In this document: positions 1 to 4,806 of the stretch, one piece after another
Position numbering within the stretch: the first letter of the stretch is position 1
How the letters are laid out: each line of letters begins with the position of its first letter
DNA from: Deltaproteobacteria bacterium
GTDB taxonomy: Bacteria > Myxococcota_A > Polyangia > HGW-17
NCBI GenBank assembly: GCA_003249585.1
Contig: QKIM01000580.1
Coordinates: 1 to 5,474, forward strand
Direction: 5' to 3'
Length of the DNA: 5,474 bases
Translations under genes and position numbers: made by a program
Notes under the pieces: generated by a model
What the model saw: only the letters and a program-made list of their open reading frames with translations
The model's database searches: none
Told to the model about the DNA's origin: nothing

Positions 1-1098
1 GCCCGGCTTCTGGAAGAAGCCAAGGGTGACACCCGCAGGATTCGCGAGCACCACGAGCGGGCCTCCCATCTGGTCCCGCGCGACATGGAGCTGGCTGGAC
101 AGCTGGCCGCGTTCTATACACGCACGGGCGACATCCCCCGGCGAAACATCACCATGGACCGGATGCTCGAGGAGGAGCGCCGCACCCTGAGCGCATCGGG
201 AGCCCCCCAGAGTCTCGCGCGCATCGCCCACCTGCTCTCGTTCAAGGAGGAGCAGGCCGCGGCGGCCTTCGTGGCCGGAGCCGCCGCCGATCTGGGCGTC
301 GCGGCGGAGGAGCTGCCCCTGCCTCCCCACATGCCCATCCTCAGCATGGAAGAGTATCCGACCCTGGCCTTCGGCCCCTACCCCTTCCCCAGGGAAGTGG
401 ACCAGGCCCTCCTCACCATCTTCAGCCTGCTGAGGGATCGGATCCCCCAGGTGCTTGGGCGTCGGCTGACGCAGGATCTCGCCCCGGCAGGCATCACGGC
501 ATTCACGCCATGGCCTCCCCTCGCCCAGGCCGTCCAGGAGATGGGCCTCGACCTCGGGTTCGCCCAGTGGGAACAACCCTCTGTCGCCATCCTCCCCACG
601 GAGCAGCCGACCCTGCTGGTCCCCCGCCTCGGCTCCATGCACGCCGATCCTGCGATATGGAAGGTGCTGCTGGCAGGCCCGTGTTCCCTGCACCGTCGAG
701 GGCTCTCCCTGCTCACGATCCTCACCGAGGTTCAGACAGGCGCGCTCCTCGAGGCACTGCGACAGCACCTGCTCCCTGGAAATCCGCCGACCTTCTCCGA
801 CCCCTCCGCCGTCTCCGTGTGGCTCCCCGCGGTACGCAGCCTCACGACCGGTCACGAGCCGCTCCTCAAGAGCTCCATCCTGGAGATCCGTGACATCACA
901 GAGACGTCGCTCCACGAGCTGTCCATGGGACTGACCTTCGCCGCCGACCGCATCTCCCTCCTGGAGGGAGGTCGACTGACTCCCCTGAAGTGGCTCCACG
1001 GGCTGCCCGGAGCACAGGCCGGCCGCCGGGAGCACCTCCTGGCCTTCCTGGCGGGGCGCGAGCACCTGGATTTCGTGCGGACCCACACTCCACGCTGA
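1..1098 (+). CDS. C-terminal part of a TPR-like protein of unknown function (5' truncated)
   Basis: The frame is open from the first base to TGA at 1096-1098, giving 365 residues with no start inside the window. The ATG at 85 lies inside a continuous helical segment and has no Shine-Dalgarno before it, so I treat it as internal. The first ~45 residues (for example ERASHLVPRD followed by LAAFYTRTGD) have the alternating Ala/Leu helix pattern of a tetratricopeptide repeat. The rest is a Leu/Pro-rich mixed alpha/beta region. Near its end, ADRISLLEGG and a run ending HLLAFLAGREHLDFVR recall, from memory only, the conserved tail of long myxobacterial TPR proteins. There is no signal peptide or membrane segment in the visible part and no catalytic motif I can name. 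It ends 63 nt before the lipoprotein gene on the same strand, so co-transcription is possible. The coding call is secure from length and codon bias; the family assignment is weak. Confidence 0.72.
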   Translation, partial: ARLLEEAKGDTRRIREHHERASHLVPRDMELAGQLAAFYTRTGDIPRRNITMDRMLEEERRTLSASGAPQSLARIAHLLSFKEEQAAAAFVAGAAADLGVAAEELPLPPHMPILSMEEYPTLAFGPYPFPREVDQALLTIFSLLRDRIPQVLGRRLTQDLAPAGITAFTPWPPLAQAVQEMGLDLGFAQWEQPSVAILPTEQPTLLVPRLGSMHADPAIWKVLLAGPCSLHRRGLSLLTILTEVQTGALLEALRQHLLPGNPPTFSDPSAVSVWLPAVRSLTTGHEPLLKSSILEIRDITETSLHELSMGLTFAADRISLLEGGRLTPLKWLHGLPGAQAGRREHLLAFLAGREHLDFVRTHTPR

Positions 1099-1123
1099 TC
1101 ACACCGCTTTTTCCATGCCTGCT

Positions 1124-1137
1124 GCACGGATACGTGC
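1124..1137 (+). other. Short inverted repeat between the TPR-like gene and the lipoprotein gene
   Basis: GCACG at 1124-1128 is perfectly complementary to CGTGC at 1133-1137, with a GATA loop. A TAATAAAA stretch follows rather than a T-tract, so it does not qualify as a rho-independent terminator. It could be a small mRNA hairpin or an operator half-site pair, or it could be chance, since a 5-bp dyad is short. It lies 14 nt before the Shine-Dalgarno of the lipoprotein gene. Confidence 0.2.
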
Positions 1138-1150
1138 TAATAAAAGGGAC

Positions 1151-1155
1151 GGAGG
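1151..1155 (+). promoter_or_regulatory. Strong Shine-Dalgarno of the lipoprotein gene
   Basis: GGAGG at 1151-1155 lies 6 nt before ATG 1162, an ideal spacing. An in-frame TAA at 1141-1143 rules out any start further upstream, so the start is well fixed. Confidence 0.85.
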
Positions 1156-1161
1156 TCTCCC

Positions 1162-2295
1162 ATGAGAACACACGTTTTTTTCCTCGGCGTCATCCTGATC
1201 GTTGCGCTCTCCGGATGCAATTCCCCCGAAGAGAGTGGTACCCAGGTCCGCGAGATCTGCGGGAATGAGATCGACGATAACGGCAATGATCTCATTGACT
1301 GCCAGGATCCCGAGTGCTCCGATCATATCCTGTGCAATATGGAGATCTGCGACAACGGGATCGATGACGACGGCGACGGGTTCGTGGACTGTGACGACCA
1401 GGACTGCCTCGACGCGGCCGGATGCAACGCCACCGCCGAGATCTGCGACAACGGCCTTGACGACAACGGCGACGGCCTCGAGGACTGCGAGGATCCTGCC
1501 TGCGCCGACCACTATTCCTGCCACCTGGAGGACTGTGACAACGGCATCGACGACGACGGCGACGGCTTCGTGGACTGTGCCGATCAGGACTGCATTGGCG
1601 ACGCCTCCTGCAACCTCCCCGAGGAGATCTGCAACAACGGCCTCGACGACAACGGCGACGGTCACACCGACTGCGATGACGTCCTGTGCGCGGGCAGCTC
1701 CGCCTGCGGCACGCCCGCAGAGGTGTGCGACAACGGCACCGACGACGACGGCGACGGCTTCACCGACTGCGACGACCAGGACTGTTTCGAGGCGGTCGAA
1801 TGCCAGATCCCCGAGATCTGTGACAACGGCATCGACGACGACGGCGACGGCTTCACCGACTGCATCGACCTGGACTGCTTCGGCGACGCCGCCTGCTCCA
1901 TTGGCTCCGAAGACTGCAACAACGCCGTGGACGACGACGGCGACGGCGACATCGACTGCGACGACTCGGACTGCACCTACTACCCGACCTGCCTTCTGGG
2001 CCTCGAATGCGATCCGGCCTCCAACTTCGGGTGTTCCCTCATCCCCGGCTCCAATGAGGCCTGCTACTACAGCACCTCCCAGGACGCAGGGTACTGCGTC
2101 GACCCTCCGGGAACTGCGGCACAGGACGATTCCTGCACCGACACGCCCGAATGTTCGCCGGGGCTCGTGTGCGTCAACGACTTCTTCGGGTCCAAAAAGT
2201 GTAAAAAGCTGTGCCACCTCAGCGGAGTGGGCGAATGTGAGCTCATCTGTTACGACGCCATGGGCAGCGCGACCTATGGGGTCTGCCTCCCCTGA
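1162..2295 (+). CDS. Secreted lipoprotein with eight Asp/Cys-rich DxDxDG repeats
   Basis: This 377-residue protein has a lipoprotein signal peptide: Arg2, a hydrophobic core at residues 5-16, and lipobox L16-S17-G18-C19. Cys19 is therefore the predicted lipid anchor, with Asn20 at position +2. Residues 31-280 are eight tandem repeats starting at residues 31, 61, 93, 123, 155, 187, 218 and 250. Each has a core like CDNGIDDDGDGFVDC and four cysteines in invariant C-x13-C-x4-C-x5-C spacing. The DxDxDG core resembles calcium loops of EF-hands and thrombospondin type 3 repeats, and loosely the MopE-type metal-binding motif. Residues 281-377 carry 12 more cysteines, including SPGLVCV and KKCKKLC segments, like Cys-rich tails of myxobacterial surface proteins. 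Excluding Cys19 there are 44 cysteines, an even number that fits full disulfide pairing outside the cytoplasm. Calcium binding and a surface or periplasmic role are inferred; no enzyme domain is visible. The start is fixed by GGAGG and an upstream in-frame stop. Confidence 0.93.
   Translation: MRTHVFFLGVILIVALSGCNSPEESGTQVREICGNEIDDNGNDLIDCQDPECSDHILCNMEICDNGIDDDGDGFVDCDDQDCLDAAGCNATAEICDNGLDDNGDGLEDCEDPACADHYSCHLEDCDNGIDDDGDGFVDCADQDCIGDASCNLPEEICNNGLDDNGDGHTDCDDVLCAGSSACGTPAEVCDNGTDDDGDGFTDCDDQDCFEAVECQIPEICDNGIDDDGDGFTDCIDLDCFGDAACSIGSEDCNNAVDDDGDGDIDCDDSDCTYYPTCLLGLECDPASNFGCSLIPGSNEACYYSTSQDAGYCVDPPGTAAQDDSCTDTPECSPGLVCVNDFFGSKKCKKLCHLSGVGECELICYDAMGSATYGVCLP
1252..2001 (+). repeat. Eight tandem ~90-96 bp coding repeats inside the lipoprotein gene
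   Basis: Units begin at 1252, 1342, 1438, 1528, 1624, 1720, 1813 and 1909, with periods of 90, 96, 90, 96, 96, 93 and 96 bp, all multiples of three. DNA identity is patchy. Units 4 and 7 share an identical 36-nt core (1534-1569 and 1819-1854), and units 6 and 7 share an identical 30-nt block (1741-1770 and 1834-1863). Unit 1 is clearly diverged at both DNA and protein level. Length variation falls in the linkers between modules rather than inside them. Confidence 0.93.
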
Positions 2296-2317
2296 GGCCC
2301 GTCGCGCAAAAAACTAC

Positions 2318-2346
2318 TGGACAAACATCAAATTTTTACTAATACT
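2318..2346 (+). promoter_or_regulatory. Candidate sigma70-type promoter for rplS
   Basis: TGGACA at 2318-2323 matches 5 of 6 positions of the -35 consensus. After a 17-nt spacer, AATACT at 2341-2346 matches 4 of 6 positions of the -10 consensus, including the important A at position 2 and T at position 6. The region is AT-rich in an otherwise GC-rich window, and rplS lacks its usual upstream operon partners, so it needs a promoter here. Transcription would start near 2353, leaving a leader of about 55 nt. This is prediction by eye only. Confidence 0.42.
2326..2337 (+). repeat. Direct repeat copy 1 in the rplS upstream region
   Basis: CATCAAATTTTT at 2326-2337 recurs as CACCAAATTTTT at 2381-2392 (11 of 12 identical) with 55 nt between starts. 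Copy 1 lies in the spacer of the candidate promoter and copy 2 in the leader just before the Shine-Dalgarno. AT-rich repeats can arise by chance, but both sit in a short non-coding gap. Confidence 0.45.
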
Positions 2347-2364
2347 CCCATAGCTGAGAGTGAT

Positions 2365-2394
2365 CGGGCCTAAGCCCCGGCACCAAATTTTTTT
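2365..2394 (+). terminator. Weak hairpin plus T-tract before rplS: terminator or attenuator candidate
   Basis: A small stem can form as CGGG 2365-2368 with CCCG 2376-2379, or alternatively as GGGC 2366-2369 with GCCC 2374-2377 around a CTAA loop. Seven T residues follow at 2388-2394. The stem is only 4 bp and is separated from the T-tract by 8-10 nt, so it is a poor intrinsic terminator. It could end lipoprotein transcription inefficiently or act as a leader element of rplS, since the T-tract abuts the Shine-Dalgarno. L19 leader RNAs are known in some bacteria, but I cannot match this to one. Confidence 0.25.
2381..2392 (+). repeat. Direct repeat copy 2 in the rplS upstream region
   Basis: CACCAAATTTTT differs from the copy at 2326-2337 by one base. 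This copy overlaps the T-tract just upstream of the rplS ribosome binding site. Confidence 0.45.
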
Positions 2395-2395
2395 C

Positions 2396-2400
2396 AGGAG
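2396..2400 (+). promoter_or_regulatory. Shine-Dalgarno that decides the rplS start
   Basis: AGGAG at 2396-2400 is 8 nt before ATG 2409 but only 2 nt before the in-frame TTG at 2403. The spacing favours ATG 2409 as the true start. Confidence 0.8.
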
Positions 2401-2408
2401 CATTGAAC

Positions 2409-2774
2409 ATGTCGAGCGTTCACCCCATTATCAGAGACATTGAAGAGAAACAGTTACGTGACGATCACCCCGCATTTAGGGTCGGTGACACCATCAGAGT
2501 GCACGCCAAGGTCAAAGAAGGCAACCGTGAGAGAGTCCAGGTCTTCGAGGGTGTCTGTATCCGCATGAGAAAAGGCGGAAACCGCTCCACCTTCACGGTA
2601 CGCAAGGTTTCCTACGGTACGGGCGTCGAGAGGATCTTCCCCTTCCACTCTCCCATTATCGAGAAGATCGAAGTCGGCATGCGCGGACGCGTGCGCCGGG
2701 CCAAGCTCTACTATCTCCGTCAACTCCGCGGCCGTGCTGCCCGCATCCGCGAGAAGACCTTCGTGAGGAAGTAA
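2409..2774 (+). CDS. rplS: 50S ribosomal protein L19
   Basis: The 121-residue product has the length and the full pattern of bacterial L19, a large-subunit protein located near the interface with the 30S subunit. Diagnostic segments are [20 protein letters not shown] (residues 23-42), [13 protein letters not shown] (45-57), [11 protein letters not shown] (72-82) and the family signature region [20 protein letters not shown] (94-113). It is strongly basic, as expected. A TTG two codons upstream is in frame, but the ribosome-binding-site spacing and family length support ATG 2409. L19 normally follows rpsP-rimM-trmD; here the upstream neighbour is an unrelated lipoprotein gene, so rplS probably has its own promoter. 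The 5' part uses AGA and TTA codons (for example at Arg9 and Leu16) more than the neighbours do, which may reflect selection on start-region structure or expression. No terminator is seen after it, and the RNB gene follows 46 nt later. Confidence 0.98.
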   Translation: MSSVHPIIRDIEEKQLRDDHPAFRVGDTIRVHAKVKEGNRERVQVFEGVCIRMRKGGNRSTFTVRKVSYGTGVERIFPFHSPIIEKIEVGMRGRVRRAKLYYLRQLRGRAARIREKTFVRK

Positions 2775-2803
2775 GCTCTCGCCCTGTCTTTGAAGCTCCC
2801 CCC

Positions 2804-2808
2804 AAGGA
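2804..2808 (+). promoter_or_regulatory. Ribosome binding site of the RNB gene, supporting a TTG start
   Basis: AAGGA at 2804-2808 lies 12 nt before TTG 2821, slightly long. An in-frame TGA at 2791-2793 closes the frame upstream, and the next in-frame ATG (2944) would remove the conserved N-terminal domain. TTG 2821 is therefore the best start. Confidence 0.6.
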
Positions 2809-2820
2809 ATCCGAACTCCC

Positions 2821-4806
2821 TTGTCTGAACACAAAATAGCAGTCTATGAAGACGGCGGTTCGCCGCGGATCGGTCTCATCGCCGGCGCGCCGGACCGCAA
2901 AGGACGCGTGGAGATCGTCGATCCACGTGGGGCCACCCGGGCGATGCCCGCCGGGAAGATCCTCCTGGAGCTCCCCCACCGCATCGGGGGCACCCGTGAG
3001 GCCGCGGGGGCCGCCCTGGAGCGGCTGTCCTCCGATGCCGGCGCGCTGAGCCCGGACCTCGCCTCCCTGTGGGAGCTGGTGCGGGAGGAAGGCGCCCCCA
3101 TCCCCTTCGATGATCTGCTGGAGCTGCTCTACGGAAACCCCTCCAACCGTGAGGTCCTGGGGCTCTACACTGCCCTCTGGGGCGACTCCATCTGGTTCAA
3201 GCGCAAGGGGGAGACCTGGGAAGCGAAGAGCGAGCGCCTGGTCGCTGAGCGCCTCGAGCAACTGAACAAGCAGCGCCGGACCGAGGAGACCCGCGCAGCC
3301 TTCCTGGCCCACGTTGGGAGCGCCCTCTCGGGCACAGATCCCCTGGACCGACGTACCTGGGAATCCTTCCTCGGACAGCTCAGGGAGGTCGCCCTTCGAG
3401 GCGACGAGTACCAGGGCAACCCCTTCTTCCCCGAGGCGGTGCGCACCCTGTGCAAAGAACACCGGATCGCTTCGACCCCCATCGGGTTCGGGGCCTTCGG
3501 GCTGCTCTTCCGACTGGGGATCTTCTCGCTTCACGAGGATCTGGATCTTCTCCGGATGGCTCCACCGGCCGTCCCCATGGACCTTCCTCCCCTGCCGGAG
3601 CCTGCCTGTGAGACTCCCGCCGCCTTCCCGCTGCCCCTGATCACCGTCGATGACGAGTCCACCCGCGATGTGGACGACGCCCTGACGGTGCGCACCCTGG
3701 AGGACGGGTGGGAGCTCACTGTCTGCATCGCCGATCCCGCGTCGGTGATCCAGCCGGGCAGTCCCTTGGACCTCGCCGCCCGCACCCGGGCCACCTCCAT
3801 CTACCGCCCCGACGGGACCATGCACATGCTCCCCGAAGAGATCTCCTGCGATCTGCTCAGCCTCTCGGAAGGGGTGCCGCGACGGGGCCTCCTGTTCACC
3901 GCGCGGATCGCCTCCGACGGAGCCCTCCTCGAGGATCGCATCGAGCCCGCCACGGTCTGCGTGGATCGGCGCATGAGCTACCAAGAGGTGGACACGATCC
4001 TCTCGGGCAGCGGCACGGACTCGCCCGGGGTCCTCGAGGCGGTGCGCACCCTGGCTGCCGCGACAGACCTCCTGGAGGCCAGGCGCCGGGCCGCGGGAGG
4101 CATGGACTTCCCCTTCCCCGAGGCCAGGATTCGCATCGTCGAGGACGTCCCCACCATCACTATCCTCGATCCCACCACCCCCGCGCGCCGCATTGTCCGG
4201 GAATGCATGATCCTGGCCAACACCATCGCGGCCAACTACGCGATTCGCAACGCTCTGCCGGTCATCTACCAGACCCAGCCTCCTCCCGACGAGCCCCCGG
4301 GCCCCACGGACACCCTCGCCCGCGCCTGGGCCGTCCTGCGGACGCTCAAGAAGGCCGAAAAATCCACCATCCCTTCGCCTCACTCCTCCCTTGGGGTGCC
4401 CGCGTATGTGCAGGCCAGCTCTCCCCTTCGGCGCTACGCTGACCTGCTCGCCCACCACCAGATCAAGGCCCACCTCGCCCAGGAGCCCCCTCCCTTCTCA
4501 CCGGAGCTCCTGGTGGAGATCATGGGGCACCAGGAGGTGGTCACTGCTGAGGCGGCACGTCTCGAACGTGCCCGTGTCCGCTACTGGCAGCTGGTCTGGC
4601 TGGAAGCACGGGTGGGGGAACAGTTCGACGCCATCCTGCTCTCGGATCCCGACGGCAGAGGACACGTGACGGCCTACCTCCCCGCCCTCGCCCTGCGCTG
4701 CGCCCTCACAATTGGAGGAAGACTTGCCGCGGGGGATGTGGTACAAATCCAGGTGATCGGCGTCCATCCCCGCCGGGACGAGCTGCACCTGAAGCATGTG
4801 GTCTGA
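2821..4806 (+). CDS. RNase II/R-family (RNB domain) 3'-5' exoribonuclease
   Basis: This 661-residue protein should degrade RNA processively from the 3' end, releasing nucleoside monophosphates in the cytoplasm. Residues ~1-55 look like a small beta-barrel (SH3/cold-shock-like) RNA-binding domain. Residues ~80-135 resemble the winged helix of this family (LWELVREEG, IWFKRKGETWEAK). The RNB catalytic domain spans ~270-600. ITVDDESTRDVDDAL supplies the metal-binding acidic set D277, D283, D285 and D286, equivalent to E. coli RNase II D201/D207/D209/D210. SSPLRRYADLLAHHQ (533-547) carries the conserved S-P-x-R motif with Arg537. The last ~65 residues look like a degenerate S1 domain. The short segment between YQTQPPPD (483-490) and YVQASSPLRRY (529-539) resembles cyanobacterial Zam-type RNB enzymes more than E. 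coli RNase R, judged from memory. It starts at TTG 2821, 46 nt after rplS, probably co-transcribed, and overlaps the next gene by 11 nt. All key residues are present, so it is probably active. Confidence 0.93.
   Translation: MSEHKIAVYEDGGSPRIGLIAGAPDRKGRVEIVDPRGATRAMPAGKILLELPHRIGGTREAAGAALERLSSDAGALSPDLASLWELVREEGAPIPFDDLLELLYGNPSNREVLGLYTALWGDSIWFKRKGETWEAKSERLVAERLEQLNKQRRTEETRAAFLAHVGSALSGTDPLDRRTWESFLGQLREVALRGDEYQGNPFFPEAVRTLCKEHRIASTPIGFGAFGLLFRLGIFSLHEDLDLLRMAPPAVPMDLPPLPEPACETPAAFPLPLITVDDESTRDVDDALTVRTLEDGWELTVCIADPASVIQPGSPLDLAARTRATSIYRPDGTMHMLPEEISCDLLSLSEGVPRRGLLFTARIASDGALLEDRIEPATVCVDRRMSYQEVDTILSGSGTDSPGVLEAVRTLAAATDLLEARRRAAGGMDFPFPEARIRIVEDVPTITILDPTTPARRIVRECMILANTIAANYAIRNALPVIYQTQPPPDEPPGPTDTLARAWAVLRTLKKAEKSTIPSPHSSLGVPAYVQASSPLRRYADLLAHHQIKAHLAQEPPPFSPELLVEIMGHQEVVTAEAARLERARVRYWQLVWLEARVGEQFDAILLSDPDGRGHVTAYLPALALRCALTIGGRLAAGDVVQIQVIGVHPRRDELHLKHVV

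Noticed and set aside
1252..2001. CRISPR array suggested by regular ~90-96 bp periodicity
   Set aside because: The period is a multiple of three within a long coding frame, the units encode conserved protein modules, and there are no short identical repeats with unique spacers.
1099..2217. 372-residue open frame on the - strand opposite the lipoprotein gene
   Set aside because: The sense frame has a signal peptide, lipobox, strong Shine-Dalgarno and conserved cysteine geometry. The antisense product is a repetitive Val/Ala shadow.
1202..2353. 383-residue open frame on the + strand overlapping the lipoprotein gene
   Set aside because: It encodes a Thr/Ala/Arg low-complexity product in a shifted frame of the repeats and has no credible ribosome binding site.
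2403..2408. TTG at 2403 as the rplS start
   Set aside because: It is only 2 nt from AGGAG; ATG 2409 has normal spacing and gives the usual L19 N-terminus.
2775..2820. Possible terminator between rplS and the RNB gene
   Set aside because: No stable inverted repeat followed by a T-tract is present in the 46-nt gap.
2656..4473. 605-residue open frame on the - strand opposite the RNB gene
   Set aside because: It is antisense to a gene with intact catalytic motifs. The translation is Gly/Arg/Glu-rich low-complexity, typical of the shadow of a GC-rich gene.
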